Origin: HXMU1420-2 sp017643305
GTDB lineage: Bacteria; Pseudomonadota; Alphaproteobacteria; Rhodobacterales; Rhodobacteraceae
Assembly: GCA_965217135.1 (NCBI GenBank)
Contig: OZ244249.1
Span: 1-64,000, forward strand
DNA length: 64,000 nucleotides
Direction: 5' to 3'
Shown piece after piece: positions 52,752 to 61,348 of the stretch. Each line of letters opens with the position of its first letter. Positions within the stretch are counted from its first letter, which is position 1. The position numbers and the translations under genes are program-made. The notes below the pieces were generated by a model that was not told the DNA's origin, searched no databases, and was given only the letters and a program-made list of their open reading frames with translations.

Positions 52752-53543
52752 ATGGATCCGCTTGAACCCCTAATCGAAAACCTGCGCGCCGAAGGGCGAC
52801 CGCGCGTGTGGTCACTTGTGATCACGGCTTTTGGCGATCTGGTGCAACATCGCGGTGGGGCTGTGTCCAACAAGCGCCTGAACGCGCTTTTGGGGCGTAT
52901 TGGGATTGAATCCGGTGCTTTGCGGACAGCGCTGTCGCGGCTGGACCGGGATGGTTGGGTGGATCGGGAAAGGAACGGGAGATCCAGCCTTTGCAGGCTC
53001 AGTAGGGTCGGACTGACACAGTTCGACCCGGCGACATCTGTGATCTACGCGCCGCCGCGCAAGGCCCCCGTTGCCGTGTGGCGCTTGAGCGTTGCATTGG
53101 ACAAGGGCGTGCCAACAGTAAGGCTGACGCCAGCAGACGTGCCGCCGCTCAACTCGGATTTGCAGATGTCGGGGCAAGTGGAACGGGTATCGGATGCCTA
53201 CAAGTTGGCCTTTCTTGAACCCGCCTACAGACGCGCCTTGACCGTGCTGGGTGAAGACCTTTTGGGCATTCCAAACGCGCTGGATCCGCTCGACGCGGCA
53301 GCGGCGCGGCTGCTGTTGATCCACCGCTGGCGACGGATCGTGCTACGGTTTCCGGAACCGGAGCCTGCCTTGTTGCCGAAAGACTGCCCGCTGCCCGATC
53401 CGCGGGCTGCAGTCGCGCGAGCCTATGAGATGTTGTCGGGTCCAGCGGAAGAGTGGCTTTCGCTGCCGCAGAATGGGGCACCAAGCATGCCACAGGCGGA
53501 CCCCAGCTTTGCGACACGTTTCGGATTGTCCACACAGGCTTGA
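52752..53543 (+). CDS. paaX: PaaX-family transcriptional repressor
   Basis: 263 residues. The N-terminal winged-helix part (RPRVWSLVITAFGDLVQHRG, then GIESGALRTALSRLDRDGWV) is the PaaX signature; the C-terminal part is helical. PaaX proteins repress phenylacetate genes and respond to phenylacetyl-CoA. It overlaps nothing but lies 9 bases after paaZ, so it is likely co-transcribed and may repress its own operon. This cluster thus has two regulators, PaaX and a TetR protein. Confidence 0.88.
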   Translation: MDPLEPLIENLRAEGRPRVWSLVITAFGDLVQHRGGAVSNKRLNALLGRIGIESGALRTALSRLDRDGWVDRERNGRSSLCRLSRVGLTQFDPATSVIYAPPRKAPVAVWRLSVALDKGVPTVRLTPADVPPLNSDLQMSGQVERVSDAYKLAFLEPAYRRALTVLGEDLLGIPNALDPLDAAAARLLLIHRWRRIVLRFPEPEPALLPKDCPLPDPRAAVARAYEMLSGPAEEWLSLPQNGAPSMPQADPSFATRFGLSTQA

Positions 53544-53573
53544 TTTGCTGCGCGTTTCCAGCAAGTCTGGCGT

Positions 53574-53918
53574 ATGACATTTCAAACATCTGTGCCGTTC
53601 CCACGCGGCCCCGTGCAACAGCAGGTCGCGTTCGACCGGCGTGAGTTGTCCGTCATCCTTTCTGTCTATGGCCGGATGGTGGCTGCAGGTGAATGGCGGG
53701 ATTACGGCATATCTTGTCTCAGCGATCGGGCGATTTTTTCGATCTTCCGGCGTACTGCGGAAAACCCTCTTTACCGTATAGAAAAGCACCCCAAGCTTCG
53801 AAACAAGCAGGGCATGTTTTCAGTGGTTGGCATGGACGGACAGATCCTAAAACGCGGACATGACCTGAAAACCGTATTGCGCGTCCTGGAACGCAAACTG
53901 ATCCGCGCGGTGGAGTGA
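53574..53918 (+). CDS. DUF2794 protein
   Basis: Small 114-residue protein conserved in alphaproteobacteria, function unknown. It has the family core VAFDRRELSVILSVYGRMVA, then RAIFSIFRRTAENPLYRIEK and KVLRVLERKLIR-like C-terminus. No signal peptide or membrane segment. It follows paaX by 30 bases and may simply share the transcript. After it, at about 53938-53967, is CCCCGGAGTATTTTGACAAA, a motif I remember from gene ends in many Roseobacter-group genomes. Confidence 0.82.
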   Translation: MTFQTSVPFPRGPVQQQVAFDRRELSVILSVYGRMVAAGEWRDYGISCLSDRAIFSIFRRTAENPLYRIEKHPKLRNKQGMFSVVGMDGQILKRGHDLKTVLRVLERKLIRAVE

Positions 53919-53978
53919 AGGGCCAGCCCCGCATGCTCCCCGGAGTATTTTGACAAAGATAAAAAGATAAAGAGGCGG

Positions 53979-54836
53979 TCAGTCGAGACGCTTGTGGGAG
54001 GTCACGGGGCCGTCGCCTTGCGCATGGATGCGGTTGATTGCGTCCTGCAGACATTCGAGCGAGACCGCCATGTGATGAGCATTGGCGTGGATTATGGTCT
54101 TGTTGTCTACGGCCATTGCAACGTGGCCTTTCCAGAAAAACAGATCACCCCGCTGCGCGGGGGTGTTGGCAGGCAGCGTGGTTCCCAGCGTGGTTTCCTG
54201 CTGGTCGCTGTCGCCCTGGCAGGGGAGACCACAGGCCAGAAGTGCGGCTTGTACGAGACCAGAGCAGTCGATCCCGAAGCTGGAATTACCGCCCCAGAGA
54301 TAGGGGGTCCCCAAAAGGCGCTCGGCTACGGAAACCGGGTTGGTTGCAAGATAGTCCAGCGGGGCGAGGTGCGCGAGGGGCATGTACCTCGTTTGCGGTA
54401 GGGTGCCTTGACCCGCGTCGACCTCGGCCCAACCGTCAGATGTGGAGAGGACGGAAACCTGCGATCCGAAGGACACGGGCGTAATCTGCCCCATCGCCTT
54501 CAATCCGGGTGTTGTTTTGACGTAGCTCGCTGATGCAGTGACAACATGGGTTGGTTCCGCCTGCTTTGGTGCGAACAAGGCCGCTTCCACCCAGCCCACA
54601 TACCCATCCCGAAGCGCAGCGCCGAAACACCACCCTTCCTGGAGATCCAGAACATGAAACGCCTCACCCAGCAGCAGCTGCCGATCCCGTGCGCCGCCGG
54701 GCGCAGTACATAGGTCGGCAACGGGGGCGTTTATGCGATGCACTTCACCTTCCACGAATCGCGCAGCGTCAACCTGCCCGCGCAGCGACACATGCGCGAT
54801 CTCACCGTTGGACCAAAGGCTGCGCCGGTCAGTCAA
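53979..54836 (-). CDS. NlpC/P60 (C40) cell-wall peptidase with SH3-like domains
   Basis: 285 residues. Two SH3b-like domains (about 25-165, including EGWCFGAALRDGYVGWVE and SDGWAEVDAG) precede a C40 domain with the catalytic Cys in GNSSFGIDCSGLVQAAL, the His in FWKGHVAMAVD and a third polar residue (His) in IIHANAHH. Enzymes of this layout cleave peptidoglycan stem peptides, often at the D-Glu-diaminopimelate link. No signal peptide is seen, so it may act on recycled peptides in the cytoplasm. Its ATG overlaps the aminopeptidase stop (ATGA). Confidence 0.87.
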   Translation of the reverse strand: MTDRRSLWSNGEIAHVSLRGQVDAARFVEGEVHRINAPVADLCTAPGGARDRQLLLGEAFHVLDLQEGWCFGAALRDGYVGWVEAALFAPKQAEPTHVVTASASYVKTTPGLKAMGQITPVSFGSQVSVLSTSDGWAEVDAGQGTLPQTRYMPLAHLAPLDYLATNPVSVAERLLGTPYLWGGNSSFGIDCSGLVQAALLACGLPCQGDSDQQETTLGTTLPANTPAQRGDLFFWKGHVAMAVDNKTIIHANAHHMAVSLECLQDAINRIHAQGDGPVTSHKRLD

Positions 54837-56215
54837 AGGTCCAGCATCGCGGGCAAAGCAGCCAGCAGGGCGCGGGCGCCCTGGCCGACACCGCCCACTG
54901 GGCGGGCTGGCGCGGCGCTGGGTTGCCAGCCGTAGATGTCGAAATGCATGTAAGGCGCACGGTCTACAAAACGGCGCAGGAACAGTGCGGCGGTGATGGA
55001 GCCGGCGAACCCGCCCTTGGGGGCATTATCCAGATCGGCGATGCCTGGTTCGATCATTGCCTCATACGGGTCGTGGAACGGCATCCGCCAGACCGGGTCG
55101 GCCGCCAGTGCTGCGGCGGCAGTCAAGGCGGCGGCGCGCGCGTCATCATCTGTGTAATAGGGCGCTAGATCCGGCCCAACCGCCACGCGTGCTGCGCCGG
55201 TCAGGGTGGCCATGGAAATGATCAGGTCGGTGTCTTCTTCATCCGCCAGTGCCAGTGCATCGGCCAAAACCAAACGTCCTTCGGCGTCGGTGTTGTTCAC
55301 TTCCACCGTCAGGCCCTTGCGTGACTGCAGCACATCCTGTGGGCGGAACGCATTTCCGCTGACCGCGTTTTCAACTGCCGGGATTAGTACCCGCAATTGC
55401 AGTGGCAGCCCGAGCGACATGATCATATGTGCAAGGCCCAGAACTGTGGCAGAGCCACCCATGTCCTTTTTCATAAGCCCCATGGAGGCGGCGGGCTTCA
55501 GGTCCAGCCCGCCCGTGTCAAAACACACGCCTTTGCCAACCAGCGTCAGTTTTGGTCCGGTACTTCCCCAATGCATGTCGATCAATCGCGGCGCGCGGGG
55601 CGATGCGCGCCCAACCGCATGGATCATAGGGAAATTCCGCATGATCAGGTCGTCACCCACAATCACATCACAGGTTGCGCCATGGGTGTTCGCCAGCTCC
55701 CGAGCCGCGGTTTCCAACTCCGCTGGCCCCATGTCAGAGGCAGGTGTGTTGATAAGATCGCGGGTCAACGCCTCTCCAGCCGCGATGGCTTCGATTTGGC
55801 CAGCGTCGATTGTGTCGGGCGCGACCAGCCCAGGAATAGTGGACCCGCCAGGTTTGTAGCGGTCGAAATGGTACCCGGCGAGCAGCCAGCCGAGGCATTC
55901 GGTTTCCAGCTGCGCCTGCGCCATGTCGCTGACGATACGATACGTGCCCGGCGGCAGGCTTTTGGCCGCAGCCGACAGCAGGAACCGCCCGCGCCTTCTG
56001 TCGCGATCATTGCCAAGCCCAGCGAGCGCCAGACTTGCGGTACCGTCCCGCGCCGGGATCAAAACAGCCTGGCCCTTGGCGGCGGTAAACCCACAGGTTT
56101 CAACCCAGGTGCGGGTGGGCGCATCTGCGCTGGTCAGCCAGGCATCCAGATCCTGAGCCGCAACCACGTGCAGATCAATGGTGTCTTCAGTCGGATCGGC
56201 GAAGGTCAGGTTCAA
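54833..56215 (-). CDS. pepA: Leucyl aminopeptidase (M17)
   Basis: Cytoplasmic two-metal exopeptidase of 460 residues. The C-terminal catalytic domain has the metal and bicarbonate residues in LVGKGVCFDTGGLDLKP, MKKDMGGSA and VNNTDAEGRLVLADAL (the M17 signature). The N-terminal domain is shorter and less conserved than in E. coli PepA. Paired with the C40 peptidase downstream, it may finish the breakdown of wall peptides; that is inferred from position. Confidence 0.92.
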   Translation of the reverse strand: MNLTFADPTEDTIDLHVVAAQDLDAWLTSADAPTRTWVETCGFTAAKGQAVLIPARDGTASLALAGLGNDRDRRRGRFLLSAAAKSLPPGTYRIVSDMAQAQLETECLGWLLAGYHFDRYKPGGSTIPGLVAPDTIDAGQIEAIAAGEALTRDLINTPASDMGPAELETAARELANTHGATCDVIVGDDLIMRNFPMIHAVGRASPRAPRLIDMHWGSTGPKLTLVGKGVCFDTGGLDLKPAASMGLMKKDMGGSATVLGLAHMIMSLGLPLQLRVLIPAVENAVSGNAFRPQDVLQSRKGLTVEVNNTDAEGRLVLADALALADEEDTDLIISMATLTGAARVAVGPDLAPYYTDDDARAAALTAAAALAADPVWRMPFHDPYEAMIEPGIADLDNAPKGGFAGSITAALFLRRFVDRAPYMHFDIYGWQPSAAPARPVGGVGQGARALLAALPAMLDL

Positions 56216-56280
56216 TACGGGCGCTCCTAAACAGGGTTTTGCGAGAAGCTGCCGGATCGCTGCGCGCGATGCAAGTGGCG

Positions 56281-56670
56281 CTAGATCGACAGACCTTCAA
56301 TGTCCCACACGGTGTTGAGAGAGATGTCTCCGACCCGGATCATCCGCGCCAGGGTGGCCGCCGATGCGGTCACGTCGCCCGCATCGATGCAGGACAGAAC
56401 ATTCACCGCAGACCGGCGCAGCGCCGTCATGCCAAGCTGGTCCGATAGAATACCCACTGATTCCACTGCATTGCGCAGCTTTGGCAAATCACGCAGGCCT
56501 GATGCGGTTTCGCAGTGCGACAGGCGCGTCGCGAGTTCTTCTATCGCGTGACCCACCATGTCTTCTGCATCGCGCGGGTTCAACTTGCAAATCAGCAAGC
56601 CTAGCCGTTCGCCATCCAATCGAACGATTTCAAAAAATGGCAATTCAATTACGGTTTCCACCATATTCAC
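56281..56670 (-). CDS. Uncharacterised small soluble protein
   Basis: 129 residues, no recognised family. It opens with beta-prone VETVIELPFFEIVRLDGERLG and then is helical with many Leu/Ala (HAIEELATRLSHCETASGL), somewhat like a histidine-phosphotransfer bundle, but no clear phospho-His site. No signal peptide or membrane segment. The start could be the first or second Met (MNM). It is divergent from the carbonic anhydrase gene. Confidence 0.6.
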   Translation of the reverse strand: MNMVETVIELPFFEIVRLDGERLGLLICKLNPRDAEDMVGHAIEELATRLSHCETASGLRDLPKLRNAVESVGILSDQLGMTALRRSAVNVLSCIDAGDVTASAATLARMIRVGDISLNTVWDIEGLSI

Positions 56671-56777
56671 CTGGTTGTCTTCGCCCCCACTGCTGCTGGA
56701 ACTGTCAGGTGGAAAGATTGTCGAAATTTCGGAAAATGCGGTCTAACAAGTGCGCCAGAGATCGCAAACCGGACGGA

Positions 56778-57434
56778 ATGGAAATGATCACAGCCAAGCC
56801 CCTGCCCACCTATCTGATCCATCGGTATCATGGTTGGAAGGCAACCAATTACACGGAAAATCAAGCTTGGTACCGCCGTTTGGCGGCCGAAGGCCAAAGA
56901 CCCCGGGCGATGGTGATTTCCTGCTGCGACAGCCGCGTGCACGTAACCTCCATCTTTGGGGCGGATCAGGGGGAGTTCTTTATCCACCGAAATATCGCCA
57001 ACCTTGTGCCACCCTATGAACCTGACGGCGACCACCACGGCACGAGTGCTGCGGTGTAATACGCGGTAACGGCATTGAAGGTTGCGCACCTGATCGTGCT
57101 GGGGCATTCGCAATGCGGTGGCGTGCGCGGGTGTATAGAAATGTGCAAGGGTAACGCGCCTGAGCTGGAGAAACCCGAAAGTTTCGTGGGCCGCTGGATG
57201 GACATCCTCAAGCCCAAATACGAAGTTGTTGCGGCGATTGAGGATGAAAACGAACAGGCCCGCCAGTTGGAAAAGCAAGCGGTGATTCGGTCGCTAGAAA
57301 ACCTTGTGACCTTCCCGTTCATTTCCTCCGCTGTCGATGCGGGGGAACTTGCGCTGCACGGTCTGTGGACCGATATCGGCGAAGGTGGGCTCGAATGTTA
57401 TGACCCGGCGCTGGACCGTTTCGTCCCGGTCTGA
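56778..57434 (+). pseudogene. can: Beta-carbonic anhydrase gene with an in-frame TAA
   Basis: Interconverts CO2 and bicarbonate when intact. The first half ends with the zinc Cys/Asp motif CCDSRVHVTSIFGAD and RNIANLVPP, then GTSAAV, a TAA stop at 57057-57059, and the same frame goes on YAVTALKVAHLIVLGHSQCGG, which carries the zinc His and second Cys. Family members read GTSAAVEYAV, so a GAA to TAA change is the simplest explanation. The 93- and 124-codon pieces each lack part of the zinc site, so neither should work alone; joined they give 218 residues, the normal length. The 3' end overlaps convergent cueR. Confidence 0.87.
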
Positions 57435-57817
57435 ACATTCGCCAGATCGTTTAGGATCGGGCAGTCAGGCCGATTATCGCCAGCGCAGGATGAGACCAGC
57501 CGCTGCAATGTATCACGCAGCTCAAGCAGTTCGGTCAGTCGTTTGTCGATCTGGTCCAGATGATGGGCCGCAATCCGGCGAACGTCCGCGCTGGCGCGAC
57601 CTTCGTCTTCGTAAAGGCCCAGCAGCGTGCGGCAGTCCTCAATAGAAAAACCCAAGGTCCGCGCGCGGCTGAGAAAAGCCAGCTTGTGGCAATCGGTATC
57701 GGAAAAATCCCGATAGCCATTGGCCTGACGATCGGGCCGGATCAGCCCGATGTCTTCGTAATACCGGATGGTTTTTGCGGGCAGTCCCGTGCGGGTTGAA
57801 ACGTCTTTGATGTTCAT
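57398..57817 (-). CDS. cueR: CueR: copper-responsive MerR-family activator
   Basis: 139 residues. The N-terminal MerR helix-turn-helix is MNIKDVSTRTGLPAKTIRYY, with a dimer helix after it and the metal loop CAGDNRPDC near the C-terminus, the two Cys spaced as in Cu(I)/Ag(I) sensors. It follows copA by 2 bases, and the copA promoter has the 19-base spacer typical of MerR-controlled promoters. Its end overlaps the convergent carbonic anhydrase gene by 37 bases. Confidence 0.92.
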   Translation of the reverse strand: MNIKDVSTRTGLPAKTIRYYEDIGLIRPDRQANGYRDFSDTDCHKLAFLSRARTLGFSIEDCRTLLGLYEDEGRASADVRRIAAHHLDQIDKRLTELLELRDTLQRLVSSCAGDNRPDCPILNDLANVQTGTKRSSAGS

Positions 57818-57819
57818 GG

Positions 57820-60309
57820 TTACTCTGCAGCCACAGGGGTTGCCATCGGCTTGGTTTCGGGTTGGTCAGTATCCCTGGCCGGCTGGAACCGACGCAGGCG
57901 CAGCGCGTTGGTGACGACAAAGACCGACGATAGTGCCATTGCGCCCGCCGCCAGCATCGGAGACAGCAGCACGCCTGCTGCTGGGTAAAGGGCACCAGCC
58001 GCAACGGGGATCAGCACCACGTTGTATCCAAAGGCCCAGAACAGGTTTTGCCGGATGTTGGTGATGGTGCGCTTGGACAAGTCCAGCGCTGTGGTCACAC
58101 CGCTCAGCCGACCTGCGGCCAGCACCACATCGGCGCTTTCAATGGCCACATCAGTTCCGGTGCTCATGGCGATGCCGACATCAGCCGCGGCAAGGGCGGG
58201 GGCATCGTTGATCCCGTCGCCGACAAACACCACGTCACCATGTGTAGCGCGAAGGGCATCGACCGCGTCTTTCTTGCCGGCGGGCAGCACCTCTGCCTCA
58301 ACGTGGCTGACGCCCAGCATGTCGCCCACGACCTGCCCGGCCTTGGTGGAATCCCCTGTAATCAGCGCGGTTTTTAAACCCATGCTATGCAACCTTTGAA
58401 TGGCTGCAGCCGCGTCTGGCTTGATCGCGTCGGCCACTCCGATGACGACGCAGATCGTCCTGTCTACCGACGCCAGCACAACTGAATTGCCAGCACGCTG
58501 AAATGCATCAATCCGATCGGACAAACCGTCAATGTCTACGCCCTGCTCTTTCATCAAACGCGGCGATCCGACAAGAATGGACTGACCGTTCACTGTGGCG
58601 GACAACCCCAGACCTTCGATTGCGGTGACACTGGCTGCAGTGCCTCGAACGACGCCCCGGCTTTCGGCATAGTCTGTCAGCGCACGCGCAATCGGGTGTT
58701 CCGATTGCGCCTCTGCAGCGCCAACCAGTTCCAGAACAGCGTTTTCCGACCAGCCGTCTTGCGCAACGAAGTCTGTAACGCGTGGTTTGCCTTCTGTTAG
58801 TGTGCCGGTTTTGTCAAAGGCGACAACGCGCGCTTCGGAAAGACGCTGTAAAGCTTCGCCCTTTCGGAACAGAACGCCCAGCTGTGCGGCCCGCCCGGTG
58901 CCCACCATGATAGAGGTTGGAGTAGCCAGACCCATCGCGCAAGGACAGGCGATGATAAGAACGGACACACCCGCCACCAGCGCGTGCACTAGGGTTGGCT
59001 CCGGCCCGAAAACAACCCAGGCCAGCACGGTCAGAGCGGCGATACCCAGCACGGCGGGTACGAAACGAGAGACCACCTTGTCGGCGAGTGACTGGATGGG
59101 CAATTTCGCCCCCTGTGCCTGCCGAACCATGGCGACAATGCGGGCCAGCACCGTATCTGATCCCACACGCCGCGCTTCGTATTGCAAGGCGCCTGATCCG
59201 TTAATTGCACCTGCAGTGATCCAGTCCCCGGACTTGCGCAGCACGCTGCCGGGTTCACCGGTGATCATGCTTTCGTCGATGCGCGACTGCCCGCCATTGA
59301 TAACTCCATCAACGGCCACGCGTTCACCGGGGCGCAGATGAACAATGTCGCCAACGAGGACCTCGGCAATCTGGCATTCACGGGTCCCATCGGCAGTTTC
59401 GACCAGGGCTGTCTGTGGCTGCAACCGTGCCAATTCGCGTATCGCGGTGCCTGCTTGTCCGCGCGCACGAGCCTCCAGCCAGCGACCGACCAGGATCAGA
59501 GTCACTATGACGGCTGCCGCTTCAAAATATACAACTCGGGTGCCTTCGGGCAGAACGCCGGGTACGAACAGCGCGATGGTGGAAAACCCCCAGGCGGCCA
59601 AGCTGCCCATAGCGACCAGGCTGTTCATGTCCGGGTGACCTTTGAAAAGATCGGGTACGCCGCGACGCAAAAAGATGGCGCCAGGACCGATCAGAACCAG
59701 CGTGGTCAACACGAATTGAATGGTCCAGGACATGTCCTGCCCAAGGGTCTGGAGCACCCAATCATGGAACATGGGAAAAAGATGGCCGCCCATTTCCAGC
59801 ACAAAGACCGGCAGCGTCAGGACCGCAGCGATGATCATCTGCCACCTTGCGTGTTCAACTTCGGTGGCGGCAGGATCTTCGTCCGTCATGTCATCGGATG
59901 GGATCGATGCGCTGTATCCTGCAGAACGGACCGCGCGGATTGCGTCATCGATCTGCACCATACCGGACATTCTGGAGATGCGCGCGGACCGGTCAGCAAA
60001 ATTGACTGTCGCTTCGGTGACCCCCGGCAGCGCTGCTAGCGTCTTTTCCACGCGTCCCGCGCATCCCGCGCATGTCATGTCGTCAATGGCCAGGGTAAGT
60101 GTGGTTTCGCGTGCGGGATAACCCGCGTTCTGCAGAGCGGTCCGGATATCTGTCATCTGGGCATTCGACAGGTCAATACGCGCAGTGTGATCCGCGATGG
60201 AGACAGTCGCACTGCCAATGCCGTTCACAGCTTTCAGGGCTTTTTCAGCCCGGGATGCGCAGCCAGCGCAATTCATGCCGTCCAGCTGAATCTGGATGTC
60301 GTGTGTCAC
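57820..60309 (-). CDS. copA: CopA: Cu(I)-exporting P1B-type ATPase
   Basis: Inner-membrane copper pump of 829 residues. Two N-terminal metal-binding domains carry CAGC at residues 14-17 and 80-83. Eight membrane helices follow, with the CPC transport site in IACPCAMGLATP (about 455), the phosphorylated Asp in AFDKTGTLTEGKPRV (about 498), SEHPIARAL and GDGINDAPAL. I place the start at GTG 60309: the frame is open to a GTG at 60348, but that one lies inside the -10 element of a MerR-type promoter, so the mRNA should begin downstream of it. Confidence 0.9.
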   Translation of the reverse strand: MTHDIQIQLDGMNCAGCASRAEKALKAVNGIGSATVSIADHTARIDLSNAQMTDIRTALQNAGYPARETTLTLAIDDMTCAGCAGRVEKTLAALPGVTEATVNFADRSARISRMSGMVQIDDAIRAVRSAGYSASIPSDDMTDEDPAATEVEHARWQMIIAAVLTLPVFVLEMGGHLFPMFHDWVLQTLGQDMSWTIQFVLTTLVLIGPGAIFLRRGVPDLFKGHPDMNSLVAMGSLAAWGFSTIALFVPGVLPEGTRVVYFEAAAVIVTLILVGRWLEARARGQAGTAIRELARLQPQTALVETADGTRECQIAEVLVGDIVHLRPGERVAVDGVINGGQSRIDESMITGEPGSVLRKSGDWITAGAINGSGALQYEARRVGSDTVLARIVAMVRQAQGAKLPIQSLADKVVSRFVPAVLGIAALTVLAWVVFGPEPTLVHALVAGVSVLIIACPCAMGLATPTSIMVGTGRAAQLGVLFRKGEALQRLSEARVVAFDKTGTLTEGKPRVTDFVAQDGWSENAVLELVGAAEAQSEHPIARALTDYAESRGVVRGTAASVTAIEGLGLSATVNGQSILVGSPRLMKEQGVDIDGLSDRIDAFQRAGNSVVLASVDRTICVVIGVADAIKPDAAAAIQRLHSMGLKTALITGDSTKAGQVVGDMLGVSHVEAEVLPAGKKDAVDALRATHGDVVFVGDGINDAPALAAADVGIAMSTGTDVAIESADVVLAAGRLSGVTTALDLSKRTITNIRQNLFWAFGYNVVLIPVAAGALYPAAGVLLSPMLAAGAMALSSVFVVTNALRLRRFQPARDTDQPETKPMATPVAAE

Positions 60310-60345
60310 GGGTCCGTCCGAGGTCCATTCGAGTGGTTCCCATTC

Positions 60346-60376
60346 CACATAAGGGTTCCACTAGATGGAAGGTCAA
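60346..60376 (-). promoter_or_regulatory. CueR-type promoter of copA
   Basis: On the minus strand, TTGACC (60376-60371) and TATGTG (60351-60346) are 19 bases apart, the over-long spacer of MerR-family promoters. Between them is ACCTTCC-N7-GGAACCC, resembling the CueR box ACCTTCC-N7-GGAAGGT of E. coli copA. Confidence 0.75.
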
Positions 60377-60385
60377 GGCCCGCCC

Positions 60386-60832
60386 CTAATTTGCGTGATC
60401 AGCTTCTGCCAGTTCCAGTTCATTCAGCAGATCAAGCAGCAAATCGTGCCTGTCGGGCCCCATTCGTTCACGAATAGAGGCGCTCAGTTCCAGCGACAAT
60501 TCCAGGTTTTCTTCGATGATCCGCTCGCCTGCCGGCATGATCCGGACAATCTGCTTGCGCCGATCCTTGGTATCCGGATCGCGCTGGATCATGTTTTTTT
60601 CTTCCAGCTTCTGCAAAATACGCGTCAGGCTGGGGAGGAGCAGACAAGCTTCTTCAGCAATGCGCGTTGGTTCCATATTGCCGTTTTCCTGCAAAACGCG
60701 AAGAACGCGCCACTGCTGTTCCGTGATATCGACAGACGACAGCATGTTCCGCACTGGCCCCATGACGCGCTCTCGGGCGCGGAGCAGTGCGATGGGCAGG
60801 GAACGGGAGGTAGTAGGGAGTTTGCGAACCAT
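60386..60832 (-). CDS. hpaR: HpaR-type MarR regulator of homoprotocatechuate degradation
   Basis: 148 residues from ATG 60832. The opening RKLPTTSRSLPIALLRARERVM is characteristic of HpaR; the winged helix reads EPTRIAEEACLLLPSLTRILQKLEEK with the wing DPDTKDRRKQIVRIMPAG. It is divergent from hpaF-hpaE-hpaD, as expected for a repressor relieved by homoprotocatechuate or its precursor. The gap between hpaR and hpaF holds an AT-rich palindrome. Confidence 0.87.
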   Translation of the reverse strand: MVRKLPTTSRSLPIALLRARERVMGPVRNMLSSVDITEQQWRVLRVLQENGNMEPTRIAEEACLLLPSLTRILQKLEEKNMIQRDPDTKDRRKQIVRIMPAGERIIEENLELSLELSASIRERMGPDRHDLLLDLLNELELAEADHAN

Positions 60833-60930
60833 GCCGCACATTCGCCGAGTCTGACGAGCAGATCAATGCTGACTTAGGGGGGTGGTGATTCTGGGGGTTG
60901 ACCGGGGCGGGACCAACATATACTGCACAT

Positions 60931-60940
60931 GTTAATTAAA
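60931..60940. promoter_or_regulatory. Candidate HpaR operator
   Basis: GTTAATTAAA contains the perfect 8-base palindrome TTAATTAA, extended by CAT on the left and ATG on the right, in an otherwise GC-rich divergent gap. AT-rich dyads are typical of MarR sites. It lies just upstream of the hpaF ribosome binding site (GAGGAGGGG). Confidence 0.45.
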
Positions 60941-60957
60941 TGAGGAGGGGAGCTTCC

Positions 60958-61347
60958 GTGCCTCATCTGTCAATTGATTACTCCGCCAATATGGAGGACC
61001 GCGTCGACATTGCAGAACTGTGCGACATTCTGCGGCGCGCTGCAATCGAAACTGGTGTGTTCCCGATGGCCGGGGTTCGCGTCCGGGCCTTCCGCGCTGA
61101 CCATGTGTCGATTGCTGATGGTGACTACATCCATGGCTATATCGACATTTCTGTCCGTCTGAGGGGTGGCCGCCCGTTAACCAAGCGGCAGACGGCCACA
61201 GAGCATATCTTTGCCGCTGCCGAAGCCTATCTGAAACCGGCCATGGCCGAACATTCCATCGCGCTGTCGATGGAAATGCGAAACATCGACCCTGATCTTG
61301 CGCCTAAAGCCGGCACGATCCGCGATCATTTGAGGGAGGCAGATTAA
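60958..61347 (+). CDS. hpaF: 5-carboxymethyl-2-hydroxymuconate delta-isomerase
   Basis: Isomerase of the homoprotocatechuate meta-cleavage route, tautomerase fold, 129 residues. I use the GTG at 60958 (GAGGAGGGG upstream), which makes the second residue the catalytic N-terminal Pro (MPHLSIDYSANME). Conserved text includes VRVRAFRADHVSIADGDYIHG. The gene ends one base before hpaE. Confidence 0.9.
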   Translation: MPHLSIDYSANMEDRVDIAELCDILRRAAIETGVFPMAGVRVRAFRADHVSIADGDYIHGYIDISVRLRGGRPLTKRQTATEHIFAAAEAYLKPAMAEHSIALSMEMRNIDPDLAPKAGTIRDHLREAD

Positions 61348-61348
61348 C

